In this document: positions 25,074 to 34,198 of the stretch, piece after piece
Position numbering within the stretch: the first letter of the stretch is position 1
Layout of the letters: every line of letters begins with the position of its first letter
Program-made: the position numbers and the translations under genes
Source of the DNA: an uncultured Prevotellaceae bacterium
GTDB lineage: Bacteria > Bacteroidota > Bacteroidia > Bacteroidales > Bacteroidaceae
Length of the DNA stretch: 64,000 bases
NCBI GenBank assembly: GCA_900318585.1
Contig: ONKY01000076.1
Location: 1 to 64,000 of the forward strand
Direction of reading: 5' to 3'
The notes under the pieces: model-generated
Seen by the model: only the letters and a program-made list of their open reading frames with translations
What the model was told of the DNA's origin: nothing
Databases searched by the model: none

Positions 25074-25651
25074 AAGTTCTTCAGTATCTGTTCGCCCACC
25101 TTACCGCTCTTTTCAGGGTGAAACTGGCAGGTGTAGAAATTGTCCTTGTGCATAGAGGCCGAGTAGGGCAGGATGTAATCAGCTGTGGCGATAGTCTCTT
25201 GGCACACTGGCACATAGAAACTATGAACGAAGTACACATAGTTGCCATCATGAAGGCCTTTGTATAGTGGCGATTTCGTATCGTACAGTTGATTCCATCC
25301 CATGCAGGGCACCTTTTCCTCATGCTTGGTGGGTTGGAACCGCTTCACGTCGGCATTGAAGACGCCAATGCAGTCCACGTTGCCCTCCTCGGAGTGCTTG
25401 CAGAGCAGCTGCTGGCCTACGCAGATGCCCAGCACGAGCTGTTTCAGGTCTCTAATGACCTCGTCCAAGCGGCGCGCCCTCAGGTAGTCCATTGCCTTGG
25501 CGGCATGTCCCTGTCCAGGAAACAGCACGCGGTCGGCCTTGCGGAGCTCCTCGGCGTTGTCCGTCAGCAGCGGCTCAATGCCCATTCGCCTCAGTGCGTT
25601 TACCACCGAGTAGATATTGCCTGCATTATATTTTACGATAGCTACGTTCAT
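25061..25651 (-). CDS. hisH: Imidazole glycerol phosphate synthase glutaminase subunit HisH
   Basis: 196 residues, class I glutamine amidotransferase. Start MNVAIVKYNAGNIYSVVNAL, nucleophile in LVLGICVGQQLLCKHSEE, and the His-Glu pair in TCQFHPEKSGKVGEQIL. Supplies ammonia to HisF. It is 14 nt after purU. Confidence 0.97.
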   Translation of the reverse strand: MNVAIVKYNAGNIYSVVNALRRMGIEPLLTDNAEELRKADRVLFPGQGHAAKAMDYLRARRLDEVIRDLKQLVLGICVGQQLLCKHSEEGNVDCIGVFNADVKRFQPTKHEEKVPCMGWNQLYDTKSPLYKGLHDGNYVYFVHSFYVPVCQETIATADYILPYSASMHKDNFYTCQFHPEKSGKVGEQILKNFLEL

Positions 25652-25665
25652 AACTGATTCGCTCC

Positions 25666-26559
25666 TTAACTGAAGATAATCGTCTTGTTCTTATACGTCA
25701 GTATCTTGCGCTCGATATGCTTTTGCACAGCGTGACTCAACACGATCTTCTCCAAATCCTTTCCTTTCAGTACAAGACTCTCAGGCGTGTCCTTGTGGGT
25801 AATGCGCGTGACGTCCTGTTCAATGATGGGGCCTGCGTCTAACTCTGCCGTCACATAGTGGCTTGTGGCACCGATGATTTTTACACCGCGCTCCCAAGCC
25901 TGGTGGTAGGGCTTAGCGCCAACAAAGGCAGGCAGGAACGAGTGGTGGATATTGATGATGTGGTGCGGATAGGCAGCAATCATGTCGTCTGAGATGATTT
26001 GCATATAGCGAGCCAGCACGATGAACGAGATGTCCAGCTCCTTAAGCAACTTCAACTCCTCCTGCTCCACTTCTACCTTGTTAGAGTGGTCCTTCTTGAT
26101 GCTCCACACATAGTAGGGAATGTTAAACTGCTCAGCTACATAGCGAAGGTCCTCATGATTCGACACAATGCAGGGAATCTCGCAGGCGAACTCACCAGCC
26201 TTCCAACGTGCCAAAAGATCGTACAGACAGTGGCTCATCTTCGAGACAAAGATGGCCATGCGTGGGCGCTTGTCAGAATAGTAAAGCGAGAACTTCATTT
26301 TGTATCGCTGTGCGTATAGCGTAGTGATATAATCGTAGATTTTGTTGCGCGGAATGAGGAAACCTTCCAACTCCCATTCTATACGCATGAAGAACATGCC
26401 GTCCTGCTTGTCCACGTACTGGTCCAAGTAAACAATGTTCCCCTTGTTGTCGGTAATGAACTTCGTCACCTCCGATATGATGCCCTGCTGGTCGGGGCAG
26501 TGCAACAGCAGTATTGCCGTCTGTTTTCCTCCCTTCACTTCCGACTCTGTTGGTTTCAT
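25666..26559 (-). CDS. purU: Formyltetrahydrofolate deformylase PurU
   Basis: 297 residues. An N-terminal ACT domain (LLLHCPDQQGIISEVTKFI) is followed by a formyltransferase-fold domain with IVSNHEDLRYVAEQF, INIHHSFLPAFVGAKPYHQA and TAELDAGPIIEQDVTRI. It hydrolyses 10-formyl-THF to formate and THF, balancing one-carbon pools. As first gene of the purU-his run it links histidine synthesis, which releases AICAR, to one-carbon supply. Confidence 0.95.
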   Translation of the reverse strand: MKPTESEVKGGKQTAILLLHCPDQQGIISEVTKFITDNKGNIVYLDQYVDKQDGMFFMRIEWELEGFLIPRNKIYDYITTLYAQRYKMKFSLYYSDKRPRMAIFVSKMSHCLYDLLARWKAGEFACEIPCIVSNHEDLRYVAEQFNIPYYVWSIKKDHSNKVEVEQEELKLLKELDISFIVLARYMQIISDDMIAAYPHHIINIHHSFLPAFVGAKPYHQAWERGVKIIGATSHYVTAELDAGPIIEQDVTRITHKDTPESLVLKGKDLEKIVLSHAVQKHIERKILTYKNKTIIFS

Positions 26560-26589
26560 CTTTTATACCTTATTTATTTAAATCGCGTG

Positions 26590-26617
26590 CAAAGATACAA
26601 AAAAATCAATGAAGCAA
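26590..26617 (-). promoter_or_regulatory. Promoter of the purU-his run
   Basis: Minus-strand TATCTTTG (26597 to 26590) matches TAnnTTTG, with a TTG 17 nt upstream as a weak -33. The leader to the purU ATG is about 30 nt. Confidence 0.55.
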
Positions 26618-26666
26618 GAGCAGAAAACGTATATTTTTTCTACTGTATGGGAGAAATTTGTGCAAT

Positions 26667-26697
26667 AAGAGTGAAAAAAGTTCATTTCTTCACTCTT
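26667..26697 (-). terminator. Hairpin after the HAD phosphatase gene
   Basis: AAGAGTGAA (26667-26675) and its complement TTCACTCTT (26689-26697) flank a 13-nt loop, about 67 nt past the minus-strand HAD stop and upstream of the purU promoter. The flank is A/T-rich but has no clean U run. Confidence 0.5.
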
Positions 26698-26763
26698 TCC
26701 ATTTCAGTCCGTGTAGGTAATCTCTTAGAAACAGTATTTGTTGACAAGTCTCTTTCAGATAGT

Positions 26764-27501
26764 TCAGGAGGTAATCTGCCGGAGGAACAAATACCAGTTC
26801 TTGCTCAGACTAAGCATGTTTTTGAAAGTGGTGTCAGCCCCGGCCTCAGTCAAAGTCCTAAGACTGAGAGGGCCTGTCTTGACGCCAATAGTAAAAATTC
26901 TGGCGGCGGCACCTGCCTGCACGCCTAAGGGCGCGTTCTCGACGACAATAGCTTGCCAGGGATTCAGTCCACCTGCTTTCTGAAGTCCCATAAGGTATGG
27001 GTCAGCATGGGGCTTTCCTCGCCTGACATCATAAGCTGTAGTTATATGGCTCTCGTCCAAGTAGTTGCCGAAGTCACGCAGGAGTCGTTGGATGAGCGGT
27101 CGTTGTCCGCTACCTGTTACCACGTTGATACTAAGGCCACTTCTGTGAATTTTCTCCATCAGTTCTGGAATGCCAGGCATGATGGGGGGCTCAGGCATTT
27201 CGTGGAACAAGCGTGACTTGACGTCGTACATCTCTTGTGCCTCTTTTTGTGTGATGTCACGATTCTGCTGGGCTTTCACCATGTCCCTGATAGTGTCGAT
27301 ACCTCGTGCACCCTCGGTGGCGTAAGCGTCGTATTCAGTCATGTTAATCCCAAACTGAGCCATTGAATCGTGCCATGCTATCACGTGGTTTGGCATAGAG
27401 TCGTATAGGACACCATCCATATCAAAGAGTACAGCTTCAGGGCTGATTGCCCTGAAACTGTTTCTCTCCAAATAGCATCTTGCTTGTTCAGCTTTGGTCA
27501 T
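26764..27501 (-). CDS. HAD-superfamily phosphatase (beta-phosphoglucomutase-like)
   Basis: 245 residues. Motif I VLFDMDGVLYDSMPNH, helical cap, motif II VVTGSGQ, motif III lysine in RRGKPHADPYLMGLQKAG and motif IV IVVENAPLGVQAGAAA. The subfamily includes beta-phosphoglucomutases and sugar-phosphate phosphatases; the substrate is uncertain. It is 12 nt after pgi, which suggests a hexose-phosphate substrate. Confidence 0.88.
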   Translation of the reverse strand: MTKAEQARCYLERNSFRAISPEAVLFDMDGVLYDSMPNHVIAWHDSMAQFGINMTEYDAYATEGARGIDTIRDMVKAQQNRDITQKEAQEMYDVKSRLFHEMPEPPIMPGIPELMEKIHRSGLSINVVTGSGQRPLIQRLLRDFGNYLDESHITTAYDVRRGKPHADPYLMGLQKAGGLNPWQAIVVENAPLGVQAGAAARIFTIGVKTGPLSLRTLTEAGADTTFKNMLSLSKNWYLFLRQITS

Positions 27502-27513
27502 TTTCTGTTTTGC

Positions 27514-28869
27514 TTAAGCTTCGTTTGCCAGACGTTCCTTAATGGCTTTTGAGTCAGCTTCGTAACCAGGCTTCTCGAGCAGAGCAAACATGTTCTTCTT
27601 ATAGGCTTCTACACCGGGCTGATTGAACGGATTCACGCCAAGCACATTACCGCTGATGCCACATGCAATCTCAAAGAAATAGATGAGCTGGCCCAGGTAA
27701 CGCTCGTTCAGGCGTGGCATCGTGATGCGGATGTTGGGAACGCCACCGTCCACATGAGCGAGACGAGTTCCCAGTTCTGCCATCTTGTTCACCTCGTCTA
27801 CTCGCTTGCCGGCAAGGAAGTTCAGACCGTCCAGGTTCTCCTCATCCTCAGGGAAGAGCAGCTTCTTTTCAGGCTCTTCAACACTGATGACGGTTTCAAA
27901 GATGGTGCGTTCGCCGTCCTGAATCCACTGACCCATTGAGTGGAGGTCGGTGGTAAAGTCCACGCTGGCGGGGAAGATGCCTTTCTTGTCCTTACCTTCA
28001 GACTCTCCGTAGAGTTGCTTCCACCACTCGCTCATGAAGTGGAGCTTTGGTTGGAAGTTCACCATAATTTCAATCTTCTTGCCGCTTTGGTAGAGCCCGT
28101 TACGGACGGCAGCATACTGGGCTGCAATATTGTCTGCAAAAGGAACTTCCGGTCCACAGGCTTTCTCCATGTCCTGTGCACCAGCCACAAGTTCTCGGAT
28201 ATCAAAGCCTGCACAGGCGATGGGCAGCAGACCCACGGGTGTGAGCACAGAGAAACGGCCTCCTACGTTGTCTGGGATAATAAATGAGGTATAGCCTTCC
28301 TTATCAGCACAGGTGCGGGCAGCTCCACGCTTGGCATCGGTAATAGCCACAATGACCTTCTTTGCCTCTTCCTTGCCACGCTGTGCCTCGCACTGCTTCT
28401 TCAGAAGACGGAACGTCAGGGCGGTCTCAGTAGTGGTACCCGACTTGGAAATGTTGATGACGCCGAACTTCTTGTCCTTCAGGTAGTCAGTCAGTTCGGC
28501 AAGGTAATCCTCGCCGATGTTGTTGCCGGCAAACATAATAGTGGGGTTCCGCTTGTCCTGTACAAGCCATGCGAACGAGTTGCTGAGAGCCTCAATAACG
28601 GCGCGGGCGCCCAGATACGAGCCGCCGATACCTGCCACGACCACCACCTCGCAGTTCTCTCTCAGTACATTCGCACAAGCCTGTAACTCGTCAAGGAATG
28701 AGGGTGAGATACTTGAGGGCAGGTGAAGCCAGCCAAGGAATTCATTACCAGGAGATGTACCGTCCTCCAGAGCCTGCTGAGCGGCCTTCACTTTGGGCTC
28801 GAATGCTGCTACAGCGCCTTCGCTGAGGAAGCACGCTGCTTTCTTGATGTCAAGACTGATGTTCTTCAT
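27514..28869 (-). CDS. pgi: Glucose-6-phosphate isomerase
   Basis: 451 residues from ATG 28869 ([20 protein letters not shown]), the length usual for Bacteroidota and Firmicutes Pgi; the ATG at 28932 would overlap the preceding gene and adds an atypical segment. Motifs [51 protein letters not shown] and the late [17 protein letters not shown] lysine are present. Interconverts glucose-6-P and fructose-6-P. Confidence 0.97.
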   Translation of the reverse strand: MKNISLDIKKAACFLSEGAVAAFEPKVKAAQQALEDGTSPGNEFLGWLHLPSSISPSFLDELQACANVLRENCEVVVVAGIGGSYLGARAVIEALSNSFAWLVQDKRNPTIMFAGNNIGEDYLAELTDYLKDKKFGVINISKSGTTTETALTFRLLKKQCEAQRGKEEAKKVIVAITDAKRGAARTCADKEGYTSFIIPDNVGGRFSVLTPVGLLPIACAGFDIRELVAGAQDMEKACGPEVPFADNIAAQYAAVRNGLYQSGKKIEIMVNFQPKLHFMSEWWKQLYGESEGKDKKGIFPASVDFTTDLHSMGQWIQDGERTIFETVISVEEPEKKLLFPEDEENLDGLNFLAGKRVDEVNKMAELGTRLAHVDGGVPNIRITMPRLNERYLGQLIYFFEIACGISGNVLGVNPFNQPGVEAYKKNMFALLEKPGYEADSKAIKERLANEA

Positions 28870-28906
28870 ATCATCTTTGATTAAGTTATTGGATTGTATT
28901 ATTATT

Positions 28907-29353
28907 CTATTCCTTTTCCTTGCGGTCATCAATGTTGTCGCCTTCGGTAGGACTCATCTCCTCCTCGAAGTCGGTGATGCCTGCCTCAACCAGGATGTTA
29001 TACCACTGGATTAATTTTTTGATGTCAGAATTGTGGACGCGTTCACGGTCAAACTCCGGCAGTACCTTGGCAAAGTATTCGCGCAGGTCGTCGTTAGAAG
29101 CCTTCTTGGGGTCAATACTGGCCTTCTTCCCTTCTTCCAAGGACTTCATGCTCTCAAGTACTTTCATCAGGGGTACATCATCGGTTTCGGTGAACATGGC
29201 GATGTCGGCCAACGAGGTGATACGGTCGGTGGCAAAAGCCGGCTGACGGCGGTGTGTGCCGTCAAGGGCTTCAACGATCAGGCTGTTCTTTGCTCTGGAA
29301 ACAAGTTTGTAAAGACCGGGCTTGCCGGAAATTGCTAAGATTGTCTGTTGCAT
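28907..29353 (-). CDS. DUF5606 protein
   Basis: 148 residues. [20 protein letters not shown], then [32 protein letters not shown] and a helical [21 protein letters not shown] part, a compact SH3-like-plus-helix protein conserved in Bacteroidota. No function is established. Its start overlaps the end of coaE by 19 nt. Confidence 0.85.
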   Translation of the reverse strand: MQQTILAISGKPGLYKLVSRAKNSLIVEALDGTHRRQPAFATDRITSLADIAMFTETDDVPLMKVLESMKSLEEGKKASIDPKKASNDDLREYFAKVLPEFDRERVHNSDIKKLIQWYNILVEAGITDFEEEMSPTEGDNIDDRKEKE

Positions 29354-29988
29354 TTTTTTTTCTTATTTTTATGGGTTTTATTTGATTCTAAATCTGTAAG
29401 GAGGGGAAGCAGCCTGTCCAGCTGAGGAGCAATGGGCGTAAGGCCATCGTTGATGATCTCATAGTCAGCCCTACTGCACACTTCGTCCTGCGGCCACTGT
29501 TTGTTCACCCATTCCAGTGCCTTCTCCCGTGTGATGCCGTCACGTTCCATGATACGCTGCAGCCTGACCTCAAGGGGAGCAGTGACTACTATGACGCGGT
29601 CAACAAGGCGATAGATGCCTGACTCGTAGATGATTGCACTCTCCATCCACTCCATTCCACTCTCTTCGAAATCCTGGAATACGGCGGGATGGACAATGTC
29701 GTCCACAGCATGGGCGTTTTCCTCGCTGGCCAGCAGGAAACTGGCTACAGAAGCTTTGTTGAGTCGGAAAGCAGGGGAGGGGATAACGCCAGCTGTTTCT
29801 GTGACGTCAACCTTTTGGTACGTGTCAGGACCAATCAGTTCGGTCAGTTTTCGTCGTATTTCCTCTGATGTCTGCATGAGCCGCTTGGCAGCACGGTCAC
29901 AGTCGTAGACCTCTATGCCACGTCGGTTCAGTTCGCGGCAGACATAGCTTTTCCCGCTGCCTATTCCGCCTGTTATTCCTATCTTCAT
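29335..29988 (-). CDS. coaE: Dephospho-CoA kinase
   Basis: 217 residues. P-loop KIGITGGIGSGKSYVCREL, CoA-binding VYDCDRAAKRLM, lid VVTAPLEVRLQRIMERDGI and CSRADYEIINDG. Phosphorylates dephospho-CoA in the last step of CoA synthesis. It overlaps the YbbR gene by 4 nt and DUF5606 by 19 nt. The C-terminal [15 protein letters not shown] is basic and reads through the overlap. Confidence 0.95.
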   Translation of the reverse strand: MKIGITGGIGSGKSYVCRELNRRGIEVYDCDRAAKRLMQTSEEIRRKLTELIGPDTYQKVDVTETAGVIPSPAFRLNKASVASFLLASEENAHAVDDIVHPAVFQDFEESGMEWMESAIIYESGIYRLVDRVIVVTAPLEVRLQRIMERDGITREKALEWVNKQWPQDEVCSRADYEIINDGLTPIAPQLDRLLPLLTDLESNKTHKNKKKKCNRQS

Positions 29989-30977
29989 TCGTTTTCCTCC
30001 TCTATCAAGTAGTCAACCTGGTTGGTGGTAAGGACGGCACGGGATATATCGTTAGGCACCTGACGAAGGTATATGTTACACTTCTCCGATGGATGGTTTT
30101 TTAGCTCATTGTAGTCAGCAATTACCACGAAGTCGGAAGGTTTCAGCCTTCTGAATACACTAACGCCTGTTACGAAGTTGACACGGACTTTGGCAGGGAA
30201 CGTTCGTAGCACCTTGCCGGCGGGCATGTTGATACCCTGTACGGGAATGCCGTCCATGCTTTCTTCCGTCAGTACGTCTGTATAGAAAGTAATGTGTATG
30301 TGGTCAGGCATAACCTTCACCCCGTCAGTTTTCCGCAGCTGGCAGTCAATGGACAGGGTGTCGCGGAATCCCACGCATTGCAGGGGCTCTGTGTAGATGA
30401 CCCTGATGCTGTCGAGCTTCTCCTCAGAGGCATAGACAGTGACGCTGTCAGGAGAGTAGGTGGTGTTGCTGAGGAAATAGAGCTGTTCGGGAATGACTCT
30501 CCCGCTCCATTTGACCGGCACCTTCTTGTGGGCTCCCGTATTATAGAAAAACTCGTACTTGCTTGGGCTTATACCTGTAATCTTCGTAGAGCTATGGAAC
30601 AGGTCGGTTAGCAGTTGTTGCAGTTCGGCACTATTAATACTGCCCTTACCGTTCCCTTTGTCATAGTTTTTGAAGTTGACTGACAGCTTCTTCCTCGAGT
30701 CGCCATACAGGTAACTGAAGATGTCTATTCCCCTGTCACGTACGGTCACATGTATGGAATCCGTTTCGTTTGAGAGGAGCATTACTTCTTTGGGAACATG
30801 GGTGATACTTACAGGTATCCGCAATTCCTTCTCATAGTTCTCATTCAAGGTCATCATCATCCAGAAGGTGCCTGAAAGCATGAGAAAGAACAAGAAAATC
30901 AGGAATTCCTTGTTAGTTTTGCTAAAGAGGAAATTCCTGACTATGCGGAAAAAACCTGTCTGTTCCGAGTCCTGCAT
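29985..30977 (-). CDS. YbbR-like domain protein
   Basis: 330 residues. A cytoplasmic N terminus is followed by one membrane helix (FLIFLFFLMLSGTFWMMM) and a periplasmic region with YbbR-like beta repeats (IPVSITHVPKEVMLLSNETD; SPDSVTVYASEEKLDSI). YbbR/CdaR proteins regulate diadenylate cyclase in Firmicutes; no cyclase gene is adjacent here. Overlaps coaE by 4 nt and sits 18 nt after yajC, a usual Bacteroidota order. Confidence 0.85.
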   Translation of the reverse strand: MQDSEQTGFFRIVRNFLFSKTNKEFLIFLFFLMLSGTFWMMMTLNENYEKELRIPVSITHVPKEVMLLSNETDSIHVTVRDRGIDIFSYLYGDSRKKLSVNFKNYDKGNGKGSINSAELQQLLTDLFHSSTKITGISPSKYEFFYNTGAHKKVPVKWSGRVIPEQLYFLSNTTYSPDSVTVYASEEKLDSIRVIYTEPLQCVGFRDTLSIDCQLRKTDGVKVMPDHIHITFYTDVLTEESMDGIPVQGINMPAGKVLRTFPAKVRVNFVTGVSVFRRLKPSDFVVIADYNELKNHPSEKCNIYLRQVPNDISRAVLTTNQVDYLIEEENE

Positions 30978-30995
30978 CCGTTACTCTAGTGTGGT

Positions 30996-31319
30996 TTATC
31001 GCTTTTGAACGCTCATCTGGCTGGCGGAATCCCTAAAGATATAGTTCTTGTCGACTTTGACCACTACGCCTTTGGAAATCTCCACGTCTATGATGCCTGT
31101 AGCAAGGTCAATGCGCTTTACTGTTCCGTGAAGCCCGCCGCCAGTAACAATCTCAGCCCCTTCGCTCAGAGAGTTTTGGAAGGACTGTACTTCTTTTTGG
31201 CGCTTCTGTTGCGGACGAATCATGAAGAAATACATGATGGCAAAAATGGCCACCATCATCAGCAGCATGCTCATGCTGCTTCCCTGTGCTGACTGTGCAG
31301 CTAAAACAATGTTTGTCAT
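30996..31319 (-). CDS. yajC: Preprotein translocase subunit YajC
   Basis: 107 residues. A single membrane helix (MSMLLMMVAIFAIMYFFMI) is followed by RPQQKRQKEVQSFQNSL and the GAEIVTGGGLHGTVKRID beta domain, the complete YajC layout. Associates with SecDF-SecYEG. Six nt after nusB. Confidence 0.95.
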   Translation of the reverse strand: MTNIVLAAQSAQGSSMSMLLMMVAIFAIMYFFMIRPQQKRQKEVQSFQNSLSEGAEIVTGGGLHGTVKRIDLATGIIDVEISKGVVVKVDKNYIFRDSASQMSVQKR

Positions 31320-31325
31320 TTCTTT

Positions 31326-32285
31326 TTATTCTTGTTTTTGGTTTCTGTCTTTAGGGGCATCCATAAACTTCGCCATCCGTCCCGTCCTGATAAGGTGTCG
31401 TGCAATGGCATCGAGCATTCCGTTGATATAGCCGCCGCTCTTGTATGTGGAATATAACTTGGCTATTTCTACATATTCATTAATAGTAACACTGACGGGA
31501 ATGCTGGGGAAGGTAAGCATCTCAGCGATGGCAATCTGCATGATGACTACATCCATATAGGCCAAGCGTGAAAAGTCCCAGTTACGTGAAGCCTCGCTCA
31601 TGTAGCGCTGATACTCATTGGCGTTGAGGATGGTGGCACGGAAGAGCTTGCGGGCGAAGTCCTTTTCTTCCTCACTGTCGTATTCCGGCAATAGTTCCTG
31701 CTTGGCCTGGTTTTTCTCTTCAAAGCGCTTGATAGTCTTAAGCACAAAGGTATCCACCACTTCCTTGTCATCGTTCCAATAGAGGCTCTGCTGCTCGAGT
31801 AGGGCGTCCAGATTCTCGTTGTCCTGTATCAGTGTACGGTAGAGCTTGCGCCACAGTTCCCTGTCGGTATCATAGTCGTCGGCCGGGTTGTCCATATAGT
31901 CCTTATATATTTGACTACCTTCAATCTGCTCGAACAGCCGGGCAACGAATTCTGGTTCGTCGTCCCACGATTTCTTCTGCGTTTCCATAAATTCGTTCAG
32001 CTGGTGATTCTCTTCCAACTGCAGGGTGAAGCGGTTGTACGCAAATTTGCTTGACGGAGCCGGTTTTCCCTCTCTTGTAGCCCTGTTCTGCTCAACCTCT
32101 AACCTGCGCCTTGCTTCCTTGGCAACGGCTACCATTAGCGCCAGCAGATAGTTATACAAATCGTATGCCTTAGAAAGGCTGAAGAAGAGTTCTTTTTCCG
32201 CCGTGTCGATGTTCTTGTTACCGTTTTGATAGTAGGCATAGGTTAACTGAACCATCTTGATTCTGATTATTTCCCGGTTAATCAT
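31326..32285 (-). CDS. nusB: Transcription antitermination protein NusB, long Bacteroidota form
   Basis: 319 residues, about twice the enterobacterial protein. The N terminus NREIIRIKMVQLTYAYYQ is NusB-like. The C-terminal half holds the NusB core (RKLFRATILNANEYQRYMSE, MDVVIMQIAIAEMLTFPSIPVSVTINEYVEIAKLYST). An extended charged middle (YDTDRELWRKLYRTL and neighbours) is inserted. Acts with NusE in rRNA antitermination. First gene of the minus-strand run. Confidence 0.92.
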   Translation of the reverse strand: MINREIIRIKMVQLTYAYYQNGNKNIDTAEKELFFSLSKAYDLYNYLLALMVAVAKEARRRLEVEQNRATREGKPAPSSKFAYNRFTLQLEENHQLNEFMETQKKSWDDEPEFVARLFEQIEGSQIYKDYMDNPADDYDTDRELWRKLYRTLIQDNENLDALLEQQSLYWNDDKEVVDTFVLKTIKRFEEKNQAKQELLPEYDSEEEKDFARKLFRATILNANEYQRYMSEASRNWDFSRLAYMDVVIMQIAIAEMLTFPSIPVSVTINEYVEIAKLYSTYKSGGYINGMLDAIARHLIRTGRMAKFMDAPKDRNQKQE

Positions 32286-32336
32286 CTTTTGTCTATTGTT
32301 GACTATATTTTATTCTATCCTCGAATTAATTGGTTG

Positions 32337-32366
32337 CAAATTTAGTGAAAAATCCTCTATTGCGCA
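32337..32366 (-). promoter_or_regulatory. Promoter of the nusB run
   Basis: Minus-strand TAAATTTG (32344 to 32337) fits TAnnTTTG, with TTG 19 nt upstream (32366-32364). The leader would be about 45 nt. It is divergent from the rplY promoter. Confidence 0.55.
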
Positions 32367-32405
32367 AGAAAAAAGCAGAAATATTGAGTTTTTTTATCAT
32401 AAATG

Positions 32406-32437
32406 TTTGGCAGGATGGCAAAAAAGAAGTAACTTTG
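32406..32437 (+). promoter_or_regulatory. Promoter of rplY
   Basis: TTTG (32406-32409), 20 nt spacer, TAACTTTG (32430-32437): an almost ideal Bacteroidota TTTG/TAnnTTTG promoter. It gives a leader of about 70 nt to the rplY ATG. Confidence 0.75.
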
Positions 32438-32511
32438 CACCCGCTTTTCAAAAAAGTACACCGTGTGATGGTGAATTAATGATTCAATTATTTTTAATTT
32501 AGAGTAACACA

Positions 32512-33114
32512 ATGAAAGAAATCAACGTGAAAGGCCAGAAGCGTGAGACTACTGGCAAGAAAGCATCCAAGCTGATGCGCAAGGAGGGTCTGGTACCCTG
32601 TAATCTGTATGGTGAGAAGAAAGGTGAGAACGGTCTGCCCGAGGCAACGGCTTTCTCCGTGTCCTTCAGCGATTTCCGCAAGGCAATTTATACACCTGAC
32701 GTATATGTTGTGAACTTGAACATTGACGGTCAGGAGCACAAGTCAATTATCAAGGAACTCCAGTTCCATCCCACAACGGATGCACTGCTCCATGCCGACT
32801 TTTTTGAGGTGACAGAGTCTAAGCCCATCACCGTGGGTATCCCCGTGAAGCTCAACGGTCTGGCTCAGGGCGTGCGCGATGGTGGTAAGCTGAACCTCTC
32901 TATCCGCAAGATTGATGTGACGGCACCTTACAAGAGTATTCCTGAGGTGCTGAACATTGACGTCACCAATCTGCAGTTAGGCAAGGCCATCAAGGTGGGT
33001 GACCTGAACTTCGAGGGCCTGGAGATTGCTACTCCTTCTCAGGTGATTGTCTGCTCCGTGAAGGCTACGCGCGCCTCTCGTTCTGCTGCCGCTGCTGCCG
33101 CTGAGGAGGCATAA
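32512..33114 (+). CDS. rplY: 50S ribosomal protein L25/general stress protein Ctc
   Basis: 200 residues, the two-domain Ctc form. The N-terminal L25 domain that binds 5S rRNA (RETTGKKASKLMRKEGLVPCNLYG) is followed by the beta-rich TL5 domain (ADFFEVTESKPITVGIPVKLNG) and an alanine-rich tail. Next to pth (6 nt), as in many bacteria. Confidence 0.96.
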   Translation: MKEINVKGQKRETTGKKASKLMRKEGLVPCNLYGEKKGENGLPEATAFSVSFSDFRKAIYTPDVYVVNLNIDGQEHKSIIKELQFHPTTDALLHADFFEVTESKPITVGIPVKLNGLAQGVRDGGKLNLSIRKIDVTAPYKSIPEVLNIDVTNLQLGKAIKVGDLNFEGLEIATPSQVIVCSVKATRASRSAAAAAAEEA

Positions 33115-33120
33115 TAGAGA

Positions 33121-33738
33121 ATGGACAAATATTTGATTGTAGGCTTGGGCAACGTAGGTCCTGACTACGAACAGACCCGCCACAATACAGGATTCATGGT
33201 GTTGGATGCTTTTGCGAAGGCATCCAACGCTATTTTCAGTGACAGACGCTACGGCTTTGTGGCCGAGACTTCGATAAAGGGGCGTAAAGTGCTGTTGCTG
33301 AAGCCTTCTACGTTCATGAATCTCAGCGGCAATGCCGTTCGCTACTGGCTCAACAAGGAGAATATAGACCAGCAACGGCTGCTTGTCATCAGTGACGACG
33401 TGGCCCTGCCCTTGGGTGCCTTCCGACTGAAGGCAGGAGGAAGCAACGGCGGCCATAACGGGCTGGGACATATCCAGCAGCTTATCGGCCAGGACTATGC
33501 CCGGCTGCGCATGGGCATCGGATCCGACTTTCCCCGTGGGATGCAGATAGACTGGGTGCTTGGGCGTTTCAGTGACGAGGAGCTGTCGGCACTTCAGCCT
33601 CGAATAGACTTGGCTGTGGACATCGTCAAGAGCTTTGTGCTGGCAGGTATAGACATCACGATGAACCAGTACAACAAGCTGGGGAAGAAGGGCGTGGAAG
33701 AGACGCCGAATAAGGAAAATAGCCAACAGAATGACTGA
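33121..33738 (+). CDS. pth: Peptidyl-tRNA hydrolase
   Basis: 205 residues. [21 protein letters not shown] contains the catalytic histidine and binding asparagine; [34 protein letters not shown] and GGHNGLGHI follow. Recycles peptidyl-tRNA. A C-terminal polar tail ([17 protein letters not shown]) is mainly dispensable-looking. Overlaps the S4 gene by 8 nt. Confidence 0.97.
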   Translation: MDKYLIVGLGNVGPDYEQTRHNTGFMVLDAFAKASNAIFSDRRYGFVAETSIKGRKVLLLKPSTFMNLSGNAVRYWLNKENIDQQRLLVISDDVALPLGAFRLKAGGSNGGHNGLGHIQQLIGQDYARLRMGIGSDFPRGMQIDWVLGRFSDEELSALQPRIDLAVDIVKSFVLAGIDITMNQYNKLGKKGVEETPNKENSQQND

Positions 33739-34165
33739 GGAGGCAAGGATAGACAAATGGCTGTGGTCAGCACGTATCTTTAAGACCAGAACCATCGCCG
33801 CCGACGCCTGCAAGAACGGGCGCATCGCCGTGAATGGCGTGAATGTGAAGCCGTCGCGCATGGTAAAGGTGGGCGACGTGGTGGCTGTACGTAAGCCCCC
33901 CGTGACCTACTCCTTCCGCATCCTGAAGACTATTGAGCAACGCGTAGGGGCCAAGCTACTGCCCGAGATTTATGAGAATGTTACCACTCCTGACCAGTAT
34001 GAACTGCTGGAGATGACCCGTATCAGTGGTTTTGTTAATCGTCAACGTGGTACTGGCCGTCCCACCAAGAAAGACCGCCGCCAGATGGATGCCTTCGTGG
34101 GACCATCCTTAGAGTTTGGGGGTGACAGTTTTTTTGACGACTGGGACGAAGAAGATGAAGAATAA
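33731..34165 (+). CDS. S4-domain RNA-binding protein, Hsp15-like
   Basis: 144 residues. The S4 fold ([40 protein letters not shown]) is followed by a basic [13 protein letters not shown] stretch and an acidic end (DDWDEEDEE). Hsp15 binds stalled 50S-peptidyl-tRNA complexes, which fits the position directly after pth. Confidence 0.92.
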   Translation: MTEEARIDKWLWSARIFKTRTIAADACKNGRIAVNGVNVKPSRMVKVGDVVAVRKPPVTYSFRILKTIEQRVGAKLLPEIYENVTTPDQYELLEMTRISGFVNRQRGTGRPTKKDRRQMDAFVGPSLEFGGDSFFDDWDEEDEE

Positions 34166-34198
34166 TTACTAAAGACTAAAAAGAGACTGCTTTCTGCT

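Noticed and set aside
32977..33861. A 294-codon minus-strand frame opposite rplY and pth
   Set aside because: Both plus-strand genes are unmistakable, and the antisense frame shows no domain.
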